DNA from: AC-32 sp963754265
GTDB lineage: Bacteria > Actinomycetota > Thermoleophilia > Gaiellales > Gaiellaceae
Assembly: GCA_963754265.1 (NCBI GenBank)
Contig: CAVWFB010000016.1
Coordinates: 434,001 to 498,000 of the forward strand
Direction: 5' to 3'
DNA: 64,000 nt
The notes under the pieces were generated by a model that worked only from the letters and a program-made list of their open reading frames with translations, was not told the origin of the DNA and did not search any database. A program made the translations under genes and the position numbers. Below are positions 28,114 through 36,723 of the stretch, one piece after another; the first letter of the stretch is position 1; each line of letters begins with the position of its first letter.

Positions 28114-28278
28114 CTACGAAGCGTTGAATGCCAGTTCGACGAGCTGGATCGTGTCGTCGACGAACCCGTGGTCCTGGGAGAGGACGCCGAGCGACTTGGC
28201 GGCCAGGAGCGACTTGTAGATCAGCGTCAGCTCGTCAAACGAGAGCGTCAGCTCGTATTTCGCCTCGTCCCCGCTCAT
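28114..28278 (-). CDS. small hypothetical protein (54 residues)
   Basis: The frame starts at the ATG at 28278 (MSGDEAKYELTLSFDELTLI) and ends near the tmRNA-end copy (VDDTIQLVELAFNAS). It is a compact helical or mixed protein with no Cys or membrane segment. Its ATG overlaps the TGA of the upstream 65-residue gene (ATGA), which strongly suggests translational coupling and supports both genes. I do not recognise a named family. Confidence 0.62.
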   Translation of the reverse strand: MSGDEAKYELTLSFDELTLIYKSLLAAKSLGVLSQDHGFVDDTIQLVELAFNAS

Positions 28279-28472
28279 GAGCCGTCACGCCAGCCAGTGG
28301 GGTTCATCGGCGGTTCGTGCTGGCGCACCGTGCGATTCTCGAGGCCGCCGAGGCCGCCGGTGAGCGCGAGCAGGGCGGCTCCGAGGAGCAGCGGGGCGAA
28401 GAGGACGCCACCCGGCACGAGCAGCACGGCGACGGCGCCGAGCAGTGAGAGGACTGCGATGACGATCAACAT
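28275..28472 (-). CDS. small membrane protein (65 residues)
   Basis: The ATG at 28472 follows a good site (GGAGGAAG). The product has two closely spaced hydrophobic segments (LIVIAVLSLLGAVAVLLV and VLFAPLLLGAALLALTGGLGG) and a short polar tail, so it is a hairpin membrane peptide. A 16-base motif shared with the exporter promoter lies 80 bases upstream. It is coupled to the 54-residue gene downstream. The function is unknown; co-regulation with the exporter is an inference from the shared motif. Confidence 0.65.
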   Translation of the reverse strand: MLIVIAVLSLLGAVAVLLVPGGVLFAPLLLGAALLALTGGLGGLENRTVRQHEPPMNPTGWRDGS

Positions 28473-28552
28473 GGCTTCCTCCGGTTCCTTGTGGGCCTGA
28501 GCCGATCGTGCCCGGACGCGCATAAGCCCGCATCGTGGAAGCCCCCAGGAGA

Positions 28553-28568
28553 GAACCGAAGTCTTTGG
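28553..28568 (-). promoter_or_regulatory. putative LuxR-regulator operator, copy 1
   Basis: Read on the minus strand this is CCAAAGACTTCGGTTC, identical to copy 2 at 31470-31485. It lies 80 bases upstream of the 65-residue membrane protein. The inner part CCAAAG-A-CTTCGG is a near-palindrome. The 70 bases after the motif also resemble those after copy 2. Confidence 0.6.
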
Positions 28569-28572
28569 ACGG

Positions 28573-31411
28573 TCAGGAAGGCGCCGCGTCGGCGAGCGCC
28601 GCAGCCAGCTGGGAGCGCGACGTGATGGCGAGCTTCCGGTAGATGCTCGTCAGGTGGACCTCGACCGTCCGCTGGGTGATGAAGAGCGTCTGCGCGATCT
28701 CGCGGTTGGTCGGGCCTTCCGCGGCCATCTCGGCGATGCGCCGCTCGCTCGGCGTGAGCGAGGCGACCCCGCTCAGGGCGACGCGCCGCGGCCGCGCACC
28801 GGTGGCGAGCAGCTCGCGCTCGGCACGTTCCACGAGCGCCGTCGCCCCGCAGATCGTCGCCAGCTCGACCGCCTGCCGAAGGTGCTCGCGCGCCTCGGCG
28901 CGGCGATTGGCCCGCCGCAGCGCAGCTCCGAGCTCGGTGCGCGACTTGGCATGCTCGAGCTTGGCGGGCGAGCTCTCCACTACGCCGACCGCCTCCTCCA
29001 ACAGCGCCAGGCCGCGCTCGCCGCCCTCGACAAGGCCCGCCGCGCGCAAGGCGCCGGCGAGCGCACGCGGAGCTCCCCAGTTGCGGGCGTGCTCCACCTC
29101 TTCTGCCGCCAGCTGCCGGGCCTCGTCCTCTCGGCCGAGCTGGAGCAGGGCGAGCGCCGCTGGGGAGCGCCAGGCGATGAACGCGGGGTTGACGCTGCCG
29201 ACGCTCTTCGAAGCCCCGGCCGGCTTCGAGTAGCTGCTCCGCGCCGCCGGCCGGATCCCCTCGCAGGATGCGCAGCCGCGCGCTGCTGTCGCGGAGGAAG
29301 AGCACGCGCTCGCTGTCGAGGCGAGACTCGCGAAAGGCGATGGTCGCGAGGGCGGCCGTGGCGTCGTCGAGCCGGCCCTGTTCCATCAGCGCGTCGGCGA
29401 GAAAGGCCGACGCGTGCCCGTAGAAACGGGCCGTCTGCCCCCAGGCTCGGCCCAGGGCGAGCGCCTCTCGAGCCTCGGACTCCGCCTCGAGCAGGTCGCC
29501 GCGCCACAAGAGCACGAGCAGGCGGAAGACCTTGGCGGCTGCAAAGGCGAGGGTCGACCCACGCCGGCGCGCCTCGGCGAGCGCGTCTTCGAAGATCACC
29601 AGCGCCTCGTCGAGATCCGCCATCGCCAGGACCATGACGGGCGGAATGAAGAAAGTGCCGGAGACGTCGTCCCGCACGAGCGCCCCCTCGCCGAGCGCTC
29701 GCCGCGCGACCGGCACGACCTCGGCTGCAGGCCTGCCGGTGCGGGCGTCGTAGTGCGCGAGCAGGGAGAGCAGCACCTTCTCCCCGAGGGTGTCGGCGGC
29801 CGGTCGTTCTCTGACAGGCCCGAGCAGCTCGAGGGCGTGGTCCTGCAGGGCGGGCGCGAACAGGTCGCCGGTGATCAGCGCGGCCTGGAGCAGGCGCTCG
29901 AGCTCGGGGTCGGCGCCGTCGAGGTCGGCCAGCGCCTGTGTGAGCACCGCGTCCGACTCCTCGCCCCGGAGGAGGTAGAGCTGACGGCCGAGCAGAAGCG
30001 CGATCTCGGCCTTCTTGACCGGATCGTCGATCAGCTCGCGCGCAGCTTGCAGATGCTCGACCGCCGCCTCGCCGCTGACCCCCGTCTCGGCCGAGCCGAG
30101 CTCGACCAGCACCTCGGCGAGATCGGCGGCAGGCGGGGGCTCGTCGAGGGCCCGGCGCAGATAGGCGACTGCGCTCTCGGAAGCCCCGCGTGTGCTCGCG
30201 CCACGAGCGGCCTCGCGCAGCGTCGCCACGCTCTCCGACCGGCCCGCCGGCGGAGTACGAAGCAGGTGCGCGGCGACGCGCTCCTGCTCGGCGCCCGCGG
30301 CGGCCAGGAGCGCCGCAGCCCGCTCGTGACCTCCGTCCCGCTCGAGCTGGGTGAGAGAGTCGTAGACGGCCGCCCGGATCAAGGGATGGACGAACTCGAG
30401 CGGCTGCTTCGACCTGAGCACGTCGACCCTGACGAGGGCCTCGACCGCCTCGGAAGCAACGTGTTCGTCGAGGCCGGCGAGCTCCGCGGCCTTGCGTAGA
30501 TCTGCGTCTTCGCCGAGCACCGCGACGGCCCTAGCCACCTCCGTCGCCTCCGGCGGAAGCCACGCGAGCCGCAGGGAGACGGCGCGCGAGCCTGCACGCG
30601 CCTCGAGCTCGCGCAGGCGGGGCACGTTGCCCTCCGTCGGCACGACCCCCTCGACGGAGATCGCGTGCACGAGCTCGCGCAGGAGTAGCGGATTACCGCC
30701 TGTCTCTTCGTGGCAGGCGGCGCAGAACGCATCGTCGGCGGAGGGTGAGAGTGCGTCTCGGAGGAACCGTACGGTCGCCTCGGGGCTCAGTGGAGCGGGG
30801 CGGATCACGGTCGCCAGCGGGTCGGCCACGATCTGGTCCAGCAGGCCTGGATCCTCGCCGGCCTCGGCCGGCCTGAGCCCGACGAGGACCGAGAGGGCGA
30901 GCCCCTCCATGCGCGGCAAGAGGTAGGCGAGCCAGCGCAGCGACGGGAGATCACACCAGTGGAGGTCGTCGATCGCGAGTAGAAGCGGTCGGCGCGCAGC
31001 GAGGTTCGCCGACAGCCAGTAGAGGCCGTGCAGCGTCGCCAGCGACGAGTCGGCCCCCGTCTCAGCGTTGAACAGCTCCGGGTTGAAGAGCGGCTCGGCC
31101 AGGGCTGCCGCGCCGGCGAGCGCGTCGGCTCGCTCGTCCTCCGGCAGCGAGGCGAGCAGCGGCTCGAAGAGCTGGCGCACGACGCCGAACGAGAACGAGC
31201 GCTCGAGCTCCGAGCCTCGCGCACTGAGCACTCGCATCCCGGCCTCGTTGCCCCTTGACTTCGCCTCGGCCATCAGCGCGGTCTTGCCGATCCCCGGCGG
31301 CCCCTCGATCGCCATCAGCACGCCGCCGTCGTCGCCGCTTCCGACCAGGTCCTCGAGGGCTCCCAGCTCGCTATCCCGCTCGAGCAGGTCGAGCTTCTGA
31401 CCAGTCTCCAC
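28573..31411 (-). pseudogene. LuxR-family regulator with AAA ATPase domain (LAL type), frameshifted
   Basis: A MalT-like large regulator of about 945 residues. The N-terminal ATPase has Walker A EGPPGIGKTALM and Walker B LLLAIDDLHW, followed by a long helical TPR-like region. The C-terminal LuxR HTH is SLTPSERRIAEMAAEGPTNREIAQTLFITQRTVEVHLTSIYRKL, encoded in another frame (28573-29097). The switch lies near 29,203: GFEE ends one frame and GSVNPAFIAWRSPAALALLQLGR continues in the other, so one base is missing or extra. The GTG at 31411 follows GGGAGG. As read, the protein would lose its DNA-binding end, unless this is a sequencing error. It probably controlled the flanking genes. Confidence 0.85.
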
Positions 31412-31428
31412 CCTTGCCTCCCGGCAGA

Positions 31429-31434
31429 AGTCTA
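31429..31434 (-). promoter_or_regulatory. putative -10 box (TAGACT) of the LuxR-family gene
   Basis: TAGACT lies about 17 bases upstream of the GTG start, leaving a short leader that includes the GGGAGG ribosome-binding site. This gene therefore appears not to be leaderless. Confidence 0.4.
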
Positions 31435-31469
31435 TTCCGCGCCCCCAAGGCCGCCTTCCGGGCGTTCGG

Positions 31470-31485
31470 CCAAAGACTTCGGTTC
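31470..31485 (+). promoter_or_regulatory. putative LuxR-regulator operator, copy 2
   Basis: CCAAAGACTTCGGTTC lies between the divergent LuxR-family gene and the exporter gene, 100 bases upstream of the exporter ATG. It is identical to copy 1. Conserved blocks follow in both places (TGGGGG, CCACGA, ATCGGC and CCCACA at similar spacing), so whole promoter regions appear related. Confidence 0.6.
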
Positions 31486-31585
31486 GGTTTTGGGGGTGGC
31501 CACGACGCGACGCCCCGCCTTCCGCACGCACCATCGGCCCATGACCCACAGGGGTGCCACATCACCGGAAAGCGAGGCACAGCTC

Positions 31586-33068
31586 ATGAACGACCCAGCT
31601 CCCGCCCAAGCCCCCACCTCGACGCTTTCATCCCGTCGCGGCATCGCCATCCTGCTCTTGCTCAGCGTCGTCCAGTTCATGGACATCCTCGACGCCTCGA
31701 TCCTCAACATCGCGCTGCCCTCGATCAAGACCGACCTCGGCTTCAGCCAGCAGAGCCTGCAGTGGGTGGTCAACGGCTACATCCTCACCTACGGCGGCTT
31801 CCTGCTCCTCGGCGGCCGCATGGCCGACCTGCTCGGCCGCCGCAGCGTGCTCGTCACCGGCCTGATCGTCTTCGCCGGCCTCGTCGCTGCTCGGCGGCCT
31901 CGCCCACACCAGCTCGCTGCTCGTCGGCGCCCGCTTCGCCCAGGGCATCGGGGCCGCGATGATGTCTCCGGCCGCCCTCTCCACGCTGACGAGCACCTTT
32001 CGCAGCACCCGTGACCGCAACACCGCCCTCGGCGTCTGGGCGGCCGTCTCGGGGATCGGCGGCGCCGCAGGCGTCCTCTTCGGCGGCCTGCTGACCGAAG
32101 GCCCCGGCTGGCGCTGGGTGCTGTTCATCAACGTCCCCTTCAGCGCGCTCGCCTTGGTCGGCGCCTTCCTCCTGCTCCAGCGCGAGCGGATTCGGGCCAG
32201 CCGGCTGGCGAACTTCGATGCCCTCGGCGCCTTCCTCGTGACGGGCGGCATGCTGCTGCTCGTCTACACGCTGGTCAAGGCGCCCGACATCGGCTGGGGT
32301 GCGGGGCGCACGGTCGCCGGGCTCGCCGGCTCCGCAGTGCTCCTCGCCGGGTTCGTGCTCAACGAGCTGCGCGTGCGCAACCCGCTCGTGCCGCTCTCGA
32401 TCCTGAAGGTCAAGGGGGTTGCCGCCGCCGACGCCACGCAGCTGCTGGCGATCGCCGGCTTCCTGCCGATGTTCTTCTTCCTCACGCTCTACATGCAGAC
32501 GGTGCTGCACTACTCGCCGATCCAGACCGGCGTCGCCTACCTGCCGCTGACGGTCGGCTTCATCATCGCGGCGAGCATCAGCTCGCAGCTGTTCGCGCGC
32601 ATCGGCACCAAGCCGGTGGTCGTGCTGGGGACCGTGATCTCGGCCGCCGGGCTCTACTGGCTCTCGTTGATTCCGGTCGACGGCTCCTACGTCTCGGACA
32701 TCCTGCCCGGCCTGATGACCGTCTCGATCGGGATGGGCGGCGTCTTCACCGGCCTGACGACCGCGGCCAACGCGGGCATCGACCAGGACAAGGCCGGCCT
32801 CGCCGCCGGGCTCCTCAACACCGGCCAGCAACTCGGTGCCGCACTCGGGCTGGCGATCCTTTCGGCAGTCGCAACCGCGCAGACGAAGTCAGTCTTGAGC
32901 GCCGGCGACGGCCTCGCTCAGGCCGCGACCCACGGCTATCAGCGGGCCCTCCTCGTCGGCGCGTTCATCGTCCTTGCGGCGACCGCCGTGGCGCTCCTGA
33001 CGCCCAACACGCGTGAGACCAGCGCCACGGTCGTCGAGGAAGAGCCGGCGCTCGACCTGGCGGCCTAG
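31586..33068 (+). pseudogene. DHA2-family MFS drug exporter, frameshifted
   Basis: An EmrB/QacA-type exporter of about 490 residues. The N-terminal frame has MDILDASILNIALPSI (TM1) and the motif-A loop GRMADLLGRRSVLV. At about 31,880 the frame shifts (one extra C). The rest, from SSLLGGLAHTSSLLVGARF through motif C (GIGGAAGVLFGGLL) to the C-terminus, continues in the next frame up to 33068. The ATG at 31586 follows a GAGG site. A terminator hairpin follows the stop. It is divergent from the LuxR-family gene and was probably its target. Confidence 0.88.
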
Positions 33069-33076
33069 ACACCTGG

Positions 33077-33104
33077 GGGAGCCGCGCGCGTGCGCGTGGC
33101 TCCC
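33077..33104 (+). terminator. hairpin after the exporter gene
   Basis: GGGAGCC ... GGCTCCC with an inner GC stem gives about 12 base pairs with one G-U pair and a CGTG loop, starting 8 bases after the exporter stop codon. No clear T-run follows. Confidence 0.6.
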
Positions 33105-33119
33105 TCGACAGGAGAACGA

Positions 33120-33144
33120 GCAGCGGCGCCTTCGGCGCCGCTGC
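33120..33144 (-). terminator. hairpin terminator of the tmRNA gene
   Basis: A perfect 11-base inverted repeat (GCAGCGGCGCC-TTC-GGCGCCGCTGC) begins 4 bases after the 3' end of the tmRNA on the minus strand. It can serve both the tmRNA and the oncoming exporter transcript. Confidence 0.7.
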
Positions 33145-33148
33145 GAAG

Positions 33149-33515
33149 TGGAGGCGGCGGGAATCGAACCCGCGTCCGCAATCGCCCCGCACAGAGCGTC
33201 TACAAGCTTAGGCTGCCGTTGCGTTTCGCCCGCCGGCCGGTTGGCAGCCGACCAACCGCCGGGCTAGCCATCCTTTAGCGTCGCGCTTCGGGCGATTGGC
33301 TCTCCCTAGGCGCCGAGCCCGTTTTCTGACGCCGTTACCCGAGCCACGGGCCGAGCTCGGAACGACGCGCATCGCGTACCTAGTTAGGCAGCGAGTGCGA
33401 GTGCGGAGTTGTCCTTCGCACTTGCGTTTGTTCCCGGTTGTTTTACGAGGCCTACCGGGGACCTCGGCTTGCAGCTCTGCCGGAGAACCGACCACGTCGA
33501 AACCAGGTCGCCCCC
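33149..33515 (-). ncRNA. ssrA: transfer-messenger RNA (tmRNA)
   Basis: The 5' end GGGGGCGACCTGGTTTCGACG and the 3' end, with T-arm GCGGGTTCGATTCCCGC, acceptor strand CGCCTCC and discriminator A, fold into the tRNA-like domain. The acceptor stem pairs over 7 bases with one G-U pair. CCA is not encoded. The tag frame at 33425-33384 reads ASAKDNSALALAA and then TAA, with GCA as the likely resume codon; the LAA end is the standard degradation signal. With SmpB (38.0-38.5 kb) it rescues stalled ribosomes. The gene starts 5 bases after the sensor kinase stop. Confidence 0.97.
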
Positions 33516-33520
33516 GTATG

Positions 33521-35785
33521 TCAGTCCCTTGATTGTAGCCGCCTGGGGTGAGTAGCCCCGTGCGCGAGCACCTCGGCGACCGGGAGCTCGAAGAAGAAGG
33601 TGGAGCCCTTCTCCCCGCCGGACTCGACCCAGATCTTGCCTCCCATCCTGCCGACGAGCTCCTTGCAGATGTAGAGCCCGAGGCCCGTCCCTCCGACGCC
33701 TCTGATCATCTGGGGGTCGGCGCGATAGAACTTCTCGAAGACGCGTTCCTGCTCCTGAGGCGGGATGCCGAGACCTTCGTCCCGGACGTGGAACCTGACC
33801 GCGTCGTCGCGCTGCTCGACCCCCACCTCGACCTGCCCGCCGTCCGGGGAGTACTTGATCGCGTTCTCGACGAGGTTCACGAGCACCTGGCGGACCTTGT
33901 CGAGGTCGGCGGCGACGCGTGGAAGGTGGTCGCCGGCCTCGAACCCCACCGACACCGTCGGGGGTGCGTACACGCGCGTCGACTCGACGACGCGCTCGAC
34001 GACCTCAGCCGGGTCGAACGGCTCGAACTCGATGTCGAGACGGCCGGCATCGAGCTGGTTGGCGAGGAGGATCTCGTTCACGATCCGGCCCAGGCGCTCC
34101 GACTCGTCGGCGATCAGGGAGACGAAGCGGTCGCGCCCGACCTCGTCGAGGGCGAAGTCGTGACGGAGCAGCGTCTGAGCGGCGCCGTAGACCGCGGCCA
34201 GCGGCGTTCGGAGCTCGTGCGACGCGGTCGCGATGAAGTCGGCCTTTACCTCCTCGAGATGACGCACGTCGGTGAGGTCGCGGAACGCGTAGACGGTGCC
34301 GCCGAAGAACTGGACGCCCGAGATCGAGATCCAGCGCTCGCCGCGCTTCGTCTCGATCGGGATCACGACCTCGTCGTGGCCCGGATCGGGCGACGCGAAG
34401 ACCGGCACGGACTCCACCGCGTCGGTCCAGCCGGGAATCGCCTTCGCCGCGGCCTGCCCGACGACGTCCTCCGCCGTGACGGAGATGATGGCCTCGGCGG
34501 CGGGATTCCACAGCCGCACGATGCCGTTTCGGTCGAGCAGCAGGATCCCGTCGGCGACGTGCTCGAGGACGCGCGCGGCATCGGCCCGCTGCTCCACCTC
34601 GCGGTAGAGGCGCCCACGATCGGCCGCCATCGTCATGCGCGCGGCGAGATCCTCGACGAGCGCCACGTCGTCGGCGCCGAAGACGGCACCCGGCTTCGTG
34701 CGCGCGAGGGTCAGCGCACCGAGCGGCTGCTTGCGCGCGCGCAACGGCACGCAGATGACCGCTGAGGCGTCGATGCCGTCGAGGAAGCGGTTGGGGTTCG
34801 CGCCACTCGAGCTCTCCCCGATCGCAGGCACGACTTCGAGCCGCCCGCTCTCGACCACTGCGCGGACGCGGCTTTCGGGCTGCGTGCCGGGGCCCGGGCC
34901 GCCGACCTTGTGGGGCTCGACACGCGCGACCGCGAGGCGCTTGAGCTCGTTTCCGTCGTCGGTCACGTCGACGATGCACCAGTCGGCGAAGTCCCTGACG
35001 ACGAGCTCGGCGACCCTCCGCAGGGCAGCCTGGTGGTCGAGCGTGGACGAGAGCTCGTTGCCGGCGCGGCGGAGGAAGTCGAGCCGCGACTGCCGCTCGG
35101 CCGTGTCGGAGGCGGCGATCCGCTCCGCGGCCAGGAGGCTCTCGCGCTCGTCTTCGGCGCGCTTCCGCTCGCCGATGTTCCGAAGGAAGATCTGCGTGTA
35201 GATCGGCTCCCCGCCCGGGTCACGCGCGGTCGTCGTCTCCTCCCGGACCCACACGACGCGACCGTCTCGCGCGATCAGCCGGTATTCGGCTCGCAGAGGC
35301 GTTCCGTTCTTGCCGCGTTCGAGCTCGTCCAGCACCCCGGCGCGGTCCTCCGGGTGGAGGAGCTTCGTGAAGAGGTCCGGCTCCTCGGCCCACTCGCTCG
35401 GGGAGTAGCCCGTCAGCTCGTCGATCAAGGGGCTGACGTAGAGCGTCGAGCTGCGATCGTCGGGCTCGGTGAGCCACGTAACGAGCGGGAGGCTGTCGAT
35501 GAGCGCCCGGTAACGCGCCTCGGCCCGGTCGAGCTCGTCCTGCCGGCCGCGCTCGATGCGACGCGCCCGCTTTCCCAGGAAGACGAGGATGCCGGCAGCC
35601 GCCGCGCAGATCGCCACCGCGGCCACGATCCTCGCGGTCTGGTTTCCGAGCAGGACCAGCAAGACGCAGGCCGCGGCTACTAGAACGAAACTGACGGCTG
35701 CGGCGAGCCCTGCTCGAGAATGGAACCGGTTCAGTTGCAACACGGGGGCGGGTCCAAGAGCGTAGCTTCGACGCGCGCGGCCCAC
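33521..35785 (-). CDS. membrane sensor histidine kinase with PAS and GAF domains
   Basis: A 754-residue hybrid-free sensor kinase. Order: two N-terminal membrane segments (about residues 27-70), PAS with a PAC end (about 90-215; ARYRALIDSLPLVTWLTEP), GAF (about 240-400), a second PAS (about 410-525), HisKA with the phosphoacceptor His in ATASHELRTPL, and HATPase_c (N box LVENAIKYSP, G boxes DEGLGIPP and GTGLGLYICK). No response regulator is adjacent, so the partner is unknown. GTG 35785 is the longest start and GTG 35743 (MLQLNRFHSR) is an alternative. The stop lies 5 bases before the tmRNA. Confidence 0.9.
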   Translation of the reverse strand: MGRARRSYALGPAPVLQLNRFHSRAGLAAAVSFVLVAAACVLLVLLGNQTARIVAAVAICAAAAGILVFLGKRARRIERGRQDELDRAEARYRALIDSLPLVTWLTEPDDRSSTLYVSPLIDELTGYSPSEWAEEPDLFTKLLHPEDRAGVLDELERGKNGTPLRAEYRLIARDGRVVWVREETTTARDPGGEPIYTQIFLRNIGERKRAEDERESLLAAERIAASDTAERQSRLDFLRRAGNELSSTLDHQAALRRVAELVVRDFADWCIVDVTDDGNELKRLAVARVEPHKVGGPGPGTQPESRVRAVVESGRLEVVPAIGESSSGANPNRFLDGIDASAVICVPLRARKQPLGALTLARTKPGAVFGADDVALVEDLAARMTMAADRGRLYREVEQRADAARVLEHVADGILLLDRNGIVRLWNPAAEAIISVTAEDVVGQAAAKAIPGWTDAVESVPVFASPDPGHDEVVIPIETKRGERWISISGVQFFGGTVYAFRDLTDVRHLEEVKADFIATASHELRTPLAAVYGAAQTLLRHDFALDEVGRDRFVSLIADESERLGRIVNEILLANQLDAGRLDIEFEPFDPAEVVERVVESTRVYAPPTVSVGFEAGDHLPRVAADLDKVRQVLVNLVENAIKYSPDGGQVEVGVEQRDDAVRFHVRDEGLGIPPQEQERVFEKFYRADPQMIRGVGGTGLGLYICKELVGRMGGKIWVESGGEKGSTFFFELPVAEVLAHGATHPRRLQSRD
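33532..33537 (-). promoter_or_regulatory. -10 box (TACAAT) of the tmRNA gene
   Basis: TACAAT lies 16 bases upstream of the mature 5' end, inside the last codons of the kinase gene. This leaves a short leader to be removed by RNase P. A good -35 box is not visible. Confidence 0.55.
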
Positions 35786-35805
35786 AACCCTGCGGCTTCA
35801 CGCAG

Positions 35806-35811
35806 TACGCT
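35806..35811 (+). promoter_or_regulatory. putative -10 box (TACGCT) of the tandem GNAT gene
   Basis: TACGCT is followed by six bases (cggccc) and the ATG. There is no ribosome-binding site, so the transcript is probably leaderless. Confidence 0.5.
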
Positions 35812-35817
35812 CGGCCC

Positions 35818-36723
35818 ATGGAGACCCGCCCCCTCCGAGACGCCCGCGACGTCGAGCGCGTAGTCGAGATCGTCAACGCCGTCTACCCCGACGACCCGAT
35901 CGGCGCGGTCGACTTCGTCGCCTGGGGCAAGCAGGCACGCGAGCGGCTGGATCTCGTTGCCGAGCGCGACGGCGCGATCGTCGGCGGCTCGCGCACCTAT
36001 CTCGAATCGCAGCGCCCGAACCCCTGGGTGCACATCTGGGTCCCGCCCGAGGAGCGGCGCCAGGGCATCGGCTCGACGCTCTTCGCCGAGATCTCGCACT
36101 GGGCCGCCGGGCGTGGCCACAGCGCCTTCGAGGCCTGGGTGCGCGAGGACAGCGCGGCCAGCCAGGCATTCGCGTCCGGGCTCGGATTCGAGGAGACCGG
36201 GCGGGAGTTCGGGCTCGTGCTCGATCTGACGACGACCGAGCCGCCGCCGGTCGAGGCCCCCGACGGGATCGAGCTAACGACCTGGGCCGAGCGTCCCGAG
36301 CTCACCCCCGGGCTCTACGAGGTCTACGTCGAGGCGATTCCCGACGTTCCCGGCGAGGAGGATTCCGAGGTCGAGACGTTCGACGAATGGCTTCGGCGCG
36401 ACATGCAGTCCGCAGGCGACCGGGCCGACGCGACCTTCGTCGCGGTCGCGGGCGACGAGGTCGTCGGCTACGCGAAGCTTGCCTTCACCAGCGTTCAGGC
36501 GACCACTGCGCACCACGACCTGACCGGCGTGAAGCGCGACTGGCGCGGCCGCGGAATCGCCCGCGCGCTGAAAGCCGCGCAGATCCGCTGGACGAAGGAG
36601 AACGGCTACGAGGAGCTCCGAACCCGGAACGAAGAGCGGAACGCGCCGATCAAGAAGCTCAACGACCGTTTCGGCTACCGGCCGAGCGTCGGCCGCATCT
36701 ACCTGCGGGGCCGCGTTCGGTGA
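35818..36723 (+). CDS. tandem GNAT acetyltransferase
   Basis: A 301-residue protein with two GNAT domains. The acetyl-CoA-binding Q/RxxGxG/A motifs are VPPEERRQGIGSTLF (about residue 77-91) and VKRDWRGRGIARALK (about 240-254). The second domain ends with the usual NAPIKKLNDRFGYRP segment. The architecture resembles mycothiol synthase and related two-domain enzymes, but I do not call it MshD without a search. It overlaps the next gene by four bases (GTGA), so the two are translationally coupled. Confidence 0.82.
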   Translation: METRPLRDARDVERVVEIVNAVYPDDPIGAVDFVAWGKQARERLDLVAERDGAIVGGSRTYLESQRPNPWVHIWVPPEERRQGIGSTLFAEISHWAAGRGHSAFEAWVREDSAASQAFASGLGFEETGREFGLVLDLTTTEPPPVEAPDGIELTTWAERPELTPGLYEVYVEAIPDVPGEEDSEVETFDEWLRRDMQSAGDRADATFVAVAGDEVVGYAKLAFTSVQATTAHHDLTGVKRDWRGRGIARALKAAQIRWTKENGYEELRTRNEERNAPIKKLNDRFGYRPSVGRIYLRGRVR

